Below, piece after piece: positions 25,762 to 33,783 of a stretch of 64,000 nucleotides of DNA (positions are counted from its first letter, which is position 1; the number at the start of each line of letters is the position of its first letter). A program made the translations under genes and the position numbers. The DNA lies in NCBI GenBank assembly GCA_965263335.1, contig CBDHHE010000001.1, positions 868,001 to 932,000 on the forward strand, written 5' to 3'. The notes beneath the pieces were generated by a model. It had not been told where the DNA came from. It saw nothing but the letters and a program-made list of their open reading frames with translations, and searched no databases. The stretch is from Thermohalobaculum sp965263335. GTDB lineage: Bacteria; Pseudomonadota; Alphaproteobacteria; Rhodobacterales; Rhodobacteraceae.

Positions 25762-27243
25762 GTGGCACAAAGTCAGGATATCGAAGCCTTCGTCGACGCC
25801 GAGGGGCGGGATGAGCTTGTGCGCGAAGTGCGCGCCAAGATTGATGCCTTGGGCATCGAGTATCTCTACCTCCAGTTCGTCTCCGTCACCGGCAAGATCA
25901 TGGGCAAGGGCATCCCGGCGGATCACTGGGAGAGTGTCGCGAGAAAGGGCTTCCAGCTCGTCTACGGCGCAACAGTCAACCTCTTCACCGACCGAGCCGG
26001 GAACTACATGGGATACGGGCCCGAGGCTGCCGAACTTGTCGGCATTCCAGAGCCTGAGACTTTCATGCAGCTGCCCTGGGCCCCGACGATCGGACGCTTC
26101 TACTGCACGCTGTTTCGCAACCGGGAAGAGCGGCAGGATGCGGGCGCCTACCTGACCGCCGACTGCCGCGGGAACCTTCGCCGTCTGCACGCGGACTTCC
26201 GGGCAAAGCATGGTCTGCAGCTCCGCATGGGCACCGAACCCGAGATGATGTGGCTGAAGTACAATGAAAACGGAGTGCCCGAAGACGGTTTCTCCAAGCC
26301 CTATTGCTACCACATCGACCAGTTCGAGAGCCTGCGCCCCGTGACGATGAAAGTCATGGAGTATACGCGCAAGATGGGCCTCGACATGATCCAGGGCGAT
26401 CACGAGGACGCACCAGGGCAGCTAGAGCTCAACTGGACATTCGACGACGTCCTTCGAAACGCTGACCGTCTGACCACCTACCGCCAGATCTGTGCGCAGG
26501 TTGCCCGCGAGCACGGCATCTTCGCCTGTTTCATGACAAAGCCGTTCATGGGCGTCTCGGCATCGGGCTGCCACCACAACATGAGCCTGTGGACCGATGG
26601 CGAAGACGAGTTCAAGCGAACGGGGAATGACCCGGACAATCTACCGGGGATGCCTCACAATTATATGTACGTGAAGGGTGGCGACAACACGTTCATGCCC
26701 GACACGGATGATCCACAGATGCCAGGCAAAACCGGTCTCAAGGCGATCGGCGGCGTGGTCCACCATCTTCAAGCGCTGACGGCGATCGGTTGCTCGACGG
26801 TCAACTCTTACCGGCGCCTCTGGGACACCGGCTTCTGGGCTCCGGTGTTCTCGGACTGGGGCTTCCAGAACCGGACCACAGGCCTGCGCGTCTCGGCGCC
26901 CGGCCGCTTCGAGTACCGCTCGGTCGACTCCATGGTGAACCCGTATCTCATGGGCTCGACCCTGCTGGCCGCAATGGACGACGGACTGGACAACGATCTC
27001 GATCCGGGCGAGCCGGAAGAGCGCAACATCTACGAGGCGATGGAAGCCGGCAAGCAGGTCAAGAAGCTGCCGATGTCACTGGGCGAAGCGCTCACTCATC
27101 TCGAGAACAACGAGGTGGTCCGCCGCGGACTGCCCGGGGAGATGTACCGGCTCTATCACGAGTACAAGCATGACGAGTGGGCACGCTTCATGTCCACCGT
27201 GACCAACTGGGACTCCGAAACCTACATGGACTGCCTGCCGTAG
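25762..27243 (+). CDS. glutamine-synthetase family enzyme, gamma-glutamylmethylamide synthetase-like (GlnT/GmaS)
   Basis: A 493-residue glutamine-synthetase-type ligase. The N-terminal beta-grasp has YLYLQFVSVTGKIMGKGIPADHW. The metal/glutamate site reads GTEPEMMWLKY, then QGDHEDAPGQLELNW, KPFMGVSASGCHHNMSLW (catalytic His) and the RFEYRSVDSMVNPYL C-terminal motif. GmaS ligates methylamine to glutamate with ATP. Ordinary GlnT would use ammonium. The operon with mgsABC homologues and the nearby tmm and tdm favour the methylamine role. I chose the GTG at 25762, preceded by AGAGGGGA. It is somewhat longer than typical GmaS proteins, leaving some doubt about substrate. Confidence 0.8.
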   Translation: MAQSQDIEAFVDAEGRDELVREVRAKIDALGIEYLYLQFVSVTGKIMGKGIPADHWESVARKGFQLVYGATVNLFTDRAGNYMGYGPEAAELVGIPEPETFMQLPWAPTIGRFYCTLFRNREERQDAGAYLTADCRGNLRRLHADFRAKHGLQLRMGTEPEMMWLKYNENGVPEDGFSKPYCYHIDQFESLRPVTMKVMEYTRKMGLDMIQGDHEDAPGQLELNWTFDDVLRNADRLTTYRQICAQVAREHGIFACFMTKPFMGVSASGCHHNMSLWTDGEDEFKRTGNDPDNLPGMPHNYMYVKGGDNTFMPDTDDPQMPGKTGLKAIGGVVHHLQALTAIGCSTVNSYRRLWDTGFWAPVFSDWGFQNRTTGLRVSAPGRFEYRSVDSMVNPYLMGSTLLAAMDDGLDNDLDPGEPEERNIYEAMEAGKQVKKLPMSLGEALTHLENNEVVRRGLPGEMYRLYHEYKHDEWARFMSTVTNWDSETYMDCLP

Positions 27244-27286
27244 GCAGCGCGAAGGTTCGGAAGAAGCATCAGGAGGAGCGCACGCA

Positions 27287-28222
27287 ATGTGCGGAATTGC
27301 GGGACTGATACACCGGGGCGCATCGTCGAATGTCGGTGCTGAGATGACCTCGATGCTGCAATCGCTGAAACACCGGGGACCGGATTCGACCGGCTTTGCC
27401 GTGTATGGCGAAGCAAGCGCTGGCGACTTCATTGTACGTCTCAAACTCGCTGAAGGCGAAGAGATGGGCAAAGGCTTTGGCGCAAAGGGCGTGGTCGACG
27501 AGCGGCTTGCCGAAGTCCGGAAGCGTCTGGCCGAGCATGGCGCCACCATCACCAACCAGGACCGGCCCACCGACTATGCCGCCCGCATGGTGATCAATCA
27601 CTGCGGTGACATGGAGACCTTGGCCGCCTATGTCGAGGATGTTGACGGCGTCGAGATCCTCAGCCTTGGAAATGCGCTGGAGCTGATCAAGGATCTGGGT
27701 GATGCGAGCGAGGTGTCCGAGCAGTACGGGCTCGGCGCATTCACCGGCACCCATGGCATCGGGCACACACGGATGGCCACTGAGTCTGACGTGGACATCA
27801 GATCGGCGCACCCCTACTGGGCTTTCCCGTACAATGATGTCTCGGTCGTCCACAACGGGCAGATCACGAACTACTGGATCATGCGCCGCGAGATGGAGCG
27901 CAAGGGTCACAGGTTTATGTCGAATTGTGACAGCGAGTTGCTCGCGGTCTATGTCGCTCACGATCTGGCCCACGGTTTGAAGCTCGAAGACAGCTTGAAG
28001 AAATCGATCGAAGAGATTGATGGCGTGTTCACTTATCTCGTCGCGACAAAGGACAGCCTGGGGATGGCCAAGGACACGATGGCCGCGAAACCCCTGGTGC
28101 TCTACGAGTCGGACAACCTGATCGCCATGGCCTCGGAAGAAGTCGCGATCCGGTCGATCCTTCCGGAAGAGATCGATACCACCGACCCCTATGACGAAGA
28201 GGTGCGCGTATGGCAGGCGTGA
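27287..28222 (+). CDS. mgsA: class II glutamine amidotransferase subunit, N-methylglutamate synthase A-like (GlxB)
   Basis: A 311-residue N-terminal-nucleophile amidotransferase subunit. It starts MCGIAGLIHRG with the catalytic Cys2 directly after the initiator Met. It also has GIGHTRMATESDVDIRSAHPY and DVSVVHNGQITNYWIMRREME, the expected substrate-site motifs. In the N-methylglutamate synthase this subunit releases methylamine from gamma-glutamylmethylamide. A homologous domain opens the large subunit of glutamate synthase, so this gene equals one slice of gltB. It is 43 bp after the gmaS-like gene and overlaps the next gene by 13 bp. Confidence 0.88.
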   Translation: MCGIAGLIHRGASSNVGAEMTSMLQSLKHRGPDSTGFAVYGEASAGDFIVRLKLAEGEEMGKGFGAKGVVDERLAEVRKRLAEHGATITNQDRPTDYAARMVINHCGDMETLAAYVEDVDGVEILSLGNALELIKDLGDASEVSEQYGLGAFTGTHGIGHTRMATESDVDIRSAHPYWAFPYNDVSVVHNGQITNYWIMRREMERKGHRFMSNCDSELLAVYVAHDLAHGLKLEDSLKKSIEEIDGVFTYLVATKDSLGMAKDTMAAKPLVLYESDNLIAMASEEVAIRSILPEEIDTTDPYDEEVRVWQA

Positions 28223-29079
28223 GCGATGCCGAACTCAAGGAAATGACGCAAGAGGAGCGCGCACGCTCGCTCGGCATGATGACCGAGCAACTGACCGGGC
28301 GCTCCATGTTCATCGAGTTCGATCCCAGTGAGGATGCCAATCTCGATTATCCTTGGTCGCCAGATGTCGATTTCAACAAGCGCACCGAGATTGATGCGGA
28401 CGAAATGGACGCCACCGAGGTGAACAGCACCATCCGTGCCTTGATGGCAGATGGCTATGGCACGATCGTCATCAAGAACCCGCGCGGCAAGCACTCACTC
28501 GGCGTAGGCATCCTCAGCCGATTGAATCTGATCGTCGAAGGTTCGCTCGGCTATTTCGGTGCCGGGCTCATCGATGGTCCGAATGTGCGCATCAACGGGC
28601 GTGTCGGCTGGTCCTGTGCCGAGAACATGATGTCCGGCACGGTCATCATAGAGAAGAACGCAGGCAGCACGTTCGGGGCGGCCATCCGCGGTGGCGATCT
28701 GGTCTGCAAGGGTTCGGTCGGCTCACGCACAGGCATCGACATGAAGGGCGGCACGATCATCGTGGGAGGCGACACCGGGGCGCTCTCGGGCTTCATGATG
28801 CAGCGCGGGCGCATGGTTGTCTGCGGCAACGCCGGAAAGAACCTTGGCGACTCGATGTATGACGGCACGATCTTCATCGGCGGCGAGATACAGTCGCTGG
28901 GCGTCGACGCCGTGCCAGCCGAGCTGACGGAGCTCGATCAGGCGTGGCTGACACGCAAGCTGCGCCAGTATGGCCTTCTGCCCGAGCAGGGCGTCAGTCA
29001 CTTCACCAAGGTCGTGGCGGGCAAGCAGCTCTGGAACTACGACAATCTCGAACCCAACGAAAAGAAGCTCATCCTCTAG
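28210..29079 (+). CDS. mgsB: GXGXG-domain subunit, N-methylglutamate synthase B-like (GlxC)
   Basis: A 289-residue protein whose C-terminal two thirds form the right-handed beta-helix of glutamate synthase (GXGXG domain). The turns are visible as repeated Gly-rich steps: VEGSLGYFGAGLIDGPNVRI, MMSGTVIIEKNAGSTFGAAIRGG, MKGGTIIVGGDTGALSGFMM, GRMVVCGNAGKNLGDSMYDG. It is the structural middle piece between the amidotransferase and the FMN synthase subunits and holds the complex together. The start ATG lies inside the mgsA end, so the two are translationally coupled. The acidic N-terminal 75 residues are extra relative to the bare domain. Confidence 0.85.
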   Translation: MAGVSDAELKEMTQEERARSLGMMTEQLTGRSMFIEFDPSEDANLDYPWSPDVDFNKRTEIDADEMDATEVNSTIRALMADGYGTIVIKNPRGKHSLGVGILSRLNLIVEGSLGYFGAGLIDGPNVRINGRVGWSCAENMMSGTVIIEKNAGSTFGAAIRGGDLVCKGSVGSRTGIDMKGGTIIVGGDTGALSGFMMQRGRMVVCGNAGKNLGDSMYDGTIFIGGEIQSLGVDAVPAELTELDQAWLTRKLRQYGLLPEQGVSHFTKVVAGKQLWNYDNLEPNEKKLIL

Positions 29080-29100
29080 AGCGCCAGGAGACCATTCGAC

Positions 29101-30465
29101 ATGGCAGACGGAGATATCTCCCGCAAGAAGCCCATCGAGCGCGACGTGAACCGTCTTGGCGTATCCTCGGTCTTCACGCCGAATGTCATCGACGACATTC
29201 ACATCAAGTCCGAGCTCGGGCGCTATCGGATGCGGGGCTTTTCGCTCTTCAAGAAGATCCCGCACTGGGATGATCTGACCTTCTTGCCCGGCACGCTGAC
29301 GCGCTTTGTGATCGAAGGCTACCGCGAGAAGTGCGAGACACGCACGATCATCGGGCCCCGGGCGAAGCGCCCGCTCGACCTCGACATCCCGGTCTACGTA
29401 ACGGGCATGAGCTTCGGCGCGCTCAGCTACGAGGCAAAGACGGCGCTGGCCCGTGGTGCCACCATGGCGGGCACGGCGACATGCTCCGGCGAAGGCGGCA
29501 TGATCCCGGACGAACGGCGCTATTCGTCCAAGTGGTTCTATCAGTGCATCCAGTCACGGTATGGCTTCAACCCGCACCATCTTTTGCTGGCCGATGGCTG
29601 TGAGTTCTTTATCGGCCAGGGATGCAAGGTCGGTCTGGGCGGCCACTTGATGGGCCAGAAGGTGACGGATCAGGTGGCCGAGATGCGCTCGCTGCCTGCT
29701 GGCATCGACCAGCGCTCACCGGCACGGCATCCGGACTGGCTCGGCCCGGACGATCTGGCACTGAAAATCCAGGAAATCCGCGAGGCGACCGACTGGCAGA
29801 TCCCGATCCAGCTGAAGCTGGGTGCGGCACGGGTCTATGATGACGTGCGCATGGCCGTGAAGTGTGATCCGGACGCGATCTACATCGACGGCATGGAGGG
29901 CGGGACGGGAGCAGGGCCGCATCTCGCGACCGAGGACACCGGTGTGCCGGGCATCGCCGCGATCCGCCAGGCGCGCAAGGCGATCGACGATCTCGGCAAG
30001 CGCGGCGAGATCACGCTGATCTACGCGGGCGGCATCCGCAACGGTGCCGATGTGGCCAAGGCGATCGCGCTTGGTGCGGATGCCATCGCGCTCGGCCACT
30101 CGGTTTTGATGGCGCTGAACTGCAACAAGGACATCCCCGAGGCGGACTATCCCAACGAGATCGGCGCCGAGCCGGGGTACTGCTATCACTGCCACACAGG
30201 GCGGTGCCCGGTTGGGGTTGCGACGCAGGATCCGGCTCTGAGAGCCCGTCTGGATCCGGATGAGGCTGCCGAGCGCGTGTACAACTTCCTGCATACGCTG
30301 ACCATCGAGGCACAGCTCTTCGCGCGTGCCTGCGGCAAGACGAATCTCCACAGTCTGGAGCCGGAGGATCTGGCCGCGCTCACCATGGAGGCCTCGGCGA
30401 TGGCGGGTGTTCCGCTGGCCGGCACCAACTACACGGTGGGCGTCGAGGACTATCACCACTTCTGA
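29101..30465 (+). CDS. mgsC: FMN-dependent glutamate-synthase-like subunit, N-methylglutamate synthase C-like (GlxD)
   Basis: A 454-residue protein with the Glu_synthase (FMN-binding, TIM-barrel) domain. It has PVYVTGMSFGALSYEAKTAL, ATCSGEGGMIPDERRYSSKW, QLKLGAARVYDDV, DGMEGGTGAGPHL, and ALGADAIALGHSVLMAL. The iron-sulfur ligands stand in CYHCHTGRCPVG (CxxCxxxxC, near residue 360). In the Mgs complex it transfers methylamine to 2-oxoglutarate and reduces it to N-methylglutamate; with ammonia it would be a glutamate synthase. It sits 21 bp after mgsB. Confidence 0.9.
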   Translation: MADGDISRKKPIERDVNRLGVSSVFTPNVIDDIHIKSELGRYRMRGFSLFKKIPHWDDLTFLPGTLTRFVIEGYREKCETRTIIGPRAKRPLDLDIPVYVTGMSFGALSYEAKTALARGATMAGTATCSGEGGMIPDERRYSSKWFYQCIQSRYGFNPHHLLLADGCEFFIGQGCKVGLGGHLMGQKVTDQVAEMRSLPAGIDQRSPARHPDWLGPDDLALKIQEIREATDWQIPIQLKLGAARVYDDVRMAVKCDPDAIYIDGMEGGTGAGPHLATEDTGVPGIAAIRQARKAIDDLGKRGEITLIYAGGIRNGADVAKAIALGADAIALGHSVLMALNCNKDIPEADYPNEIGAEPGYCYHCHTGRCPVGVATQDPALRARLDPDEAAERVYNFLHTLTIEAQLFARACGKTNLHSLEPEDLAALTMEASAMAGVPLAGTNYTVGVEDYHHF

Positions 30466-30478
30466 GGGAGGATCGACC

Positions 30479-30889
30479 ATGGCAGGCACGCAATACCGTG
30501 GATCCGAAATCACGGATGTCGACCAGTTTCTCAAGGGAGATGGTCTCGAAAGCGAGCGCGAGAAGGAAATCGGCCAGCACATCGGGTATCGGTACGATGT
30601 GAACCTCGTGCCGGACTACGACCGACTGACCCCGTTTCTCAAATCCTACATGGAGCACATGGGGTGGGACGATCTGAACTGGCTCGAGGACGTGCACATG
30701 GGGTATGAAGACGGGCATGCGGCCGTTTTCGACCGCAACATCAACGGCTGGGTGCGGGTGCCCTCATCGATGTCGTTGCCGGACAATCAGCAGGACCGCG
30801 ACATGATTGCGCGTGAGCTGCTGGTCAAATTCCAGATGTCCGAGCGACATCCGCTGGCCACCTTGCGCAAGGCCTACGCGAAGTTCTAG
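30479..30889 (+). CDS. conserved-context hypothetical protein (136 aa)
   Basis: A 136-residue acidic soluble protein starting MAGTQYRGSEITDVDQFLKG. It has no signal peptide or membrane segment. Aromatic, acidic stretches (MEHMGWDDLNWLEDVHMGYEDGHA, then WVRVPSSMSLPDNQQDRDM) alternate with a basic C-terminus (SERHPLATLRKAYAKF). I recognise no domain. Its place in the operon, between mgsC (13 bp before) and a nitrilase (13 bp after), points to a role with the amine-nitrogen enzymes, for example as a small subunit or stability factor. Confidence 0.75.
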   Translation: MAGTQYRGSEITDVDQFLKGDGLESEREKEIGQHIGYRYDVNLVPDYDRLTPFLKSYMEHMGWDDLNWLEDVHMGYEDGHAAVFDRNINGWVRVPSSMSLPDNQQDRDMIARELLVKFQMSERHPLATLRKAYAKF

Positions 30890-30902
30890 ACCGGAGGCCG
30901 GA

Positions 30903-31751
30903 ATGTCTCGAGCCCTGCACGTCGCCTGTCTGCAGACACGTCCGCAACCTGATTTTGCAACGGCACTCGATGAGGCCGTCGCGCTCGGGGAAACCGCGGT
31001 CGGTGATGGAGCGCAATTCATTGCGCTGCCCGAATACTGTGGCGGGCTCTGTTCGGACGGCGCGGTTCTGCGGCCACCTTCTGCGCCAGAGGATGAGCAC
31101 AGCTTCCTTGCAGGAATACGCGCGTTCGCACGTGACAAGGGCATCTGGGCTCTGATCGGCTCGATTGCCGTGCCGGGGCCTGGTGACAAGCTCTACAATC
31201 GCGGCTTTGTTGTCGACAATCAGGGTCAGATCCGCAGCCGCTACGACAAGATCCACCTCTTCGATATCCAACTTTCCGAAGCGGAGGTTTACCGCGAGAG
31301 CGCAAGCGTTGCCTCTGGTGGCGAGGCGGTCCTGGTCGACATACCGAGCGCGCGCCTTGGTCATTCGATCTGCTATGATTTGCGGTTTCCCGCACTCTAT
31401 CGCGATCTCGCCCATGCCGGTGCAGAAATCCTTGCGGTGCCGGCCGCCTTCACCAAGAAGACCGGCGAGGTGCACTGGCATGTCCTCAACCGGGCACGCG
31501 CGATCGAGAATGGCGCGTTCGTCCTGGCCCCCTGTGCGACGGGACCGGTGCCGGGTGGCGGCGAATGCTACGGACACTCGCTGATCATCGGCCCGTGGGG
31601 CGAAGTTCTCGCCGATGGCGGTGAAGGCCCGGGCATCACGAGCGCCGTGATTGAACTCGACGAGGTGGCGGCAGCGCGGGGACGCATCCCGAGCCTGCAG
31701 CATGACCGCGCATTCGAGTCAGCATCAGACGTCCGGAAGCGGGTGGCGTGA
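30903..31751 (+). CDS. carbon-nitrogen hydrolase (nitrilase superfamily, Nit1/Nit2 branch)
   Basis: A 282-residue C-N hydrolase with the catalytic triad Glu (ALPEYCGG, near residue 43), Lys (RYDKIHLFD, near 117) and Cys (GHSICYDLRFPALYRDL, near 158). The LRFPALYRDLAHAGAEILAVPAAFTKKTGEVHWHVLNRARA stretch is typical of the Nit1 (deaminated glutathione amidase) and omega-amidase group. Such enzymes hydrolyse alpha-keto amides formed by transamination of glutamine-like compounds. In this operon it may clean up keto forms of gamma-glutamylmethylamide. That link is inference. The stop overlaps the next gene's GTG (GTGA). Confidence 0.85.
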   Translation: MSRALHVACLQTRPQPDFATALDEAVALGETAVGDGAQFIALPEYCGGLCSDGAVLRPPSAPEDEHSFLAGIRAFARDKGIWALIGSIAVPGPGDKLYNRGFVVDNQGQIRSRYDKIHLFDIQLSEAEVYRESASVASGGEAVLVDIPSARLGHSICYDLRFPALYRDLAHAGAEILAVPAAFTKKTGEVHWHVLNRARAIENGAFVLAPCATGPVPGGGECYGHSLIIGPWGEVLADGGEGPGITSAVIELDEVAAARGRIPSLQHDRAFESASDVRKRVA

Positions 31752-32347
31752 GCGCCGCCGGTGAACTCCTCGGTCTCGCACCCAAGCGCGGCCTGCTCTG
31801 CGAGGCATTCCTTCGCTGGCAGTGCCGCACGCGTCAGTTGGCGATGCGCGAGAATATGGGCCGTCCCGACGGCGCTGTAACGCCCGCCCTGACGCCGGAA
31901 GGCGAGTCAGAACCCATGGGCCACATCATAACGGTGCTGCTCAAGCGCCCCGCCCACGACAAGACGGCCGAGTTGCGTCACATGGTGCAACAAACGAACG
32001 ATCCGTCTCAGCGCCGTGAAAAGGCTCTCCAGTTCTTTTCTGAGACCTACTACCAGAAGGCCTCTGAATTCTCGGACATGCTCACCGCAACATTCCCGCC
32101 TGAGTCGCTGGGAGCCGCACACATCTGCGAGCACGAACGGTGCAAGCTCGCGTTTCACGCCTACAACCAGAGCTTCGTGCTGAACTGCAAAGTTTGGCAG
32201 CTGGCGGAAAACAACCCCTACTATCAGGCCACGTGGTGGCACAATTCGCTGTTTAATCCGACCTTGCCGCCCGGAACGGTAGTCCTCGGCTTTGAACCCG
32301 ACTGGTCGGAGAGCAGTGCCGAACCGGGCCCGCCGCAAGCTGCGTGA
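31748..32347 (+). CDS. uncharacterised protein of the methylamine/TMA cluster (199 aa)
   Basis: A 199-residue protein that starts with GTG overlapping the nitrilase stop. There is no signal peptide. The N-terminus is basic (LAPKRGLLCEAFLRWQCRTRQL), the middle charged (KRPAHDKTAELRHMVQQTND), and the C-terminal half aromatic (YNQSFVLNCKVWQLAENNPYYQATWWHNSLFNPTLPP). Two Cys-His clusters (HICEHERCKLAFH) could bind metal. I recognise no family. An internal ATG at 31916 (giving MGHIITVLLKRP) could be the true start, trimming the N-terminus by 56 residues. Context, with tmm 46 bp downstream, is the best clue. Confidence 0.6.
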   Translation: MSAAGELLGLAPKRGLLCEAFLRWQCRTRQLAMRENMGRPDGAVTPALTPEGESEPMGHIITVLLKRPAHDKTAELRHMVQQTNDPSQRREKALQFFSETYYQKASEFSDMLTATFPPESLGAAHICEHERCKLAFHAYNQSFVLNCKVWQLAENNPYYQATWWHNSLFNPTLPPGTVVLGFEPDWSESSAEPGPPQAA

Positions 32348-32393
32348 CAAGCGGGCCGCGAACAACGGGTACATGTGAGACAGGGAGCGGTCG

Positions 32394-33737
32394 ATGAAAA
32401 AGAAGGTAGCGGTGATCGGTGCTGGTCCGTCGGGATTGGCGCAACTCAGGGCGTTCCAGTCCGCAGAAGAAAATGGCGCGGACGTGCCGGAGGTCGTCTG
32501 CTTCGAGAAGCAGGACGATTGGGGCGGACTCTGGAAGTACACCTGGCGCACGGGTGTCGACGAGTACGGTGAACCGGTCCATGGCTCGATGTACCGCTAT
32601 CTGTGGTCGAACGGTCCCAAGGAAGGGCTGGAGTTCGCCGACTACACCTTCGAGGAGCACTTCGGAAAAGCGATCGCCAGTTACCCGCCGCGCGCGGTAC
32701 TCTTCGACTACATTGAAGGCCGGGTGAAAAAGGCCGGTGTGCGCGACAAGATCCGCTTCTCGACGGTGTGCCGCGAAGTCACCTGGGACGATGCCACCTC
32801 GAAGTTCACGGTCACCGTAGAAAATCTGCCCGAGGCGAATACCTACTCGGAAGAGTTCGACAACGTGGTGGTTGCCACCGGCCACTTCTCGACCCCGAAC
32901 GTGCCCTACTATGAAGGTTTCGACACCTTCAACGGGCGGGTCCTGCACGCCCATGATTTCCGCGACGCGATGGAGTTCAAGGGCAAGGACATCCTGATTC
33001 TCGGCACGTCCTACTCGGCGGAAGACATCGGCTCTCAGTGCTGGAAGTATGGCTGCAAGTCGGTGACGGTTGCTCACCGGACCGCACCGATGGGCTATGA
33101 CTGGCCCGACAACTGGCAGGAGGTCCCTGCCCTCGTGAAGGTCGAAAAGAACACAGCGACTTTCAAGGATGGCACCACCAAAGACGTGGACGCGGTCATC
33201 CTCTGCACCGGCTACAAGCACCACTTCCCGTTCATGCCCTCAAATCTGCGTCTCGAGACCGCGAACCGGCTGGCGACGGCAAACCTCTACAAGGGTGTGG
33301 TCTACAACGACAATCCGGCACTCTTCTATCTCGGCATGCAGGACCAATGGTACACGTTTAACATGTTCGACGCCCAGGCCTGGTGGGTGCGCGATGCGAT
33401 CATGGGCAAACTCCCGATCCCGGATATGAGCGTCCGTCAGGCAGATGTGACCGCACGCGAGGCTGCCGAGGATGCACTCGAAGATGACTACGCCTGCATC
33501 GCGTATCAGGGCGCATACACCAAGGAGCTGATCGACGAGACGGACTATCCGAGCTTCGACATCGAAGCGGCAAACCAAGCCTTCTATGAGTGGAAGAAGC
33601 ACAAGAAGAAGAACATCATGACCTTCCGCGACAACGGTTACGTCTCGCCGATGACAGGCACGAAGGCACCGCCCCATCACACGCCCTGGAAAGATGCGCT
33701 GGACGACAGCCTGGAGAGCTACCTCGCGGTGAAATGA
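32394..33737 (+). CDS. tmm: trimethylamine monooxygenase
   Basis: A 447-residue flavin-containing monooxygenase that oxidises trimethylamine to TMAO with NADPH and O2. The FAD motif GAGPSG is at residues 9-14, the NADPH motif GTSYSAEDIG is near residue 203, and CTGYKHHFPFMP carries the FMO-type ATGY/CTGY signature. VHGSMYRYLWSNGPKEGLEFADYTFEEHFGK, YYEGFDTFNGRVLHAHDFRDAMEFKGKD and GMQDQWYTFNMFDAQAWW are stretches I recall as near-identical to the characterised Roseobacter Tmm. Its length matches the characterised enzyme closely. It lies between the 199-aa protein and tdm, giving the expected TMA-to-TMAO-to-DMA order. Confidence 0.95.
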   Translation: MKKKVAVIGAGPSGLAQLRAFQSAEENGADVPEVVCFEKQDDWGGLWKYTWRTGVDEYGEPVHGSMYRYLWSNGPKEGLEFADYTFEEHFGKAIASYPPRAVLFDYIEGRVKKAGVRDKIRFSTVCREVTWDDATSKFTVTVENLPEANTYSEEFDNVVVATGHFSTPNVPYYEGFDTFNGRVLHAHDFRDAMEFKGKDILILGTSYSAEDIGSQCWKYGCKSVTVAHRTAPMGYDWPDNWQEVPALVKVEKNTATFKDGTTKDVDAVILCTGYKHHFPFMPSNLRLETANRLATANLYKGVVYNDNPALFYLGMQDQWYTFNMFDAQAWWVRDAIMGKLPIPDMSVRQADVTAREAAEDALEDDYACIAYQGAYTKELIDETDYPSFDIEAANQAFYEWKKHKKKNIMTFRDNGYVSPMTGTKAPPHHTPWKDALDDSLESYLAVK

Positions 33738-33783
33738 GACTGCTCGGACAGGCAGGCAAGGGCCGCACAGCGGGAATTGCGTA

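Noticed and set aside
27244..27286. A terminator or riboswitch between the gmaS-like gene and mgsA
   Set aside because: No stable stem with a T-tract is visible. The gap is simply a short spacer with a ribosome-binding site.
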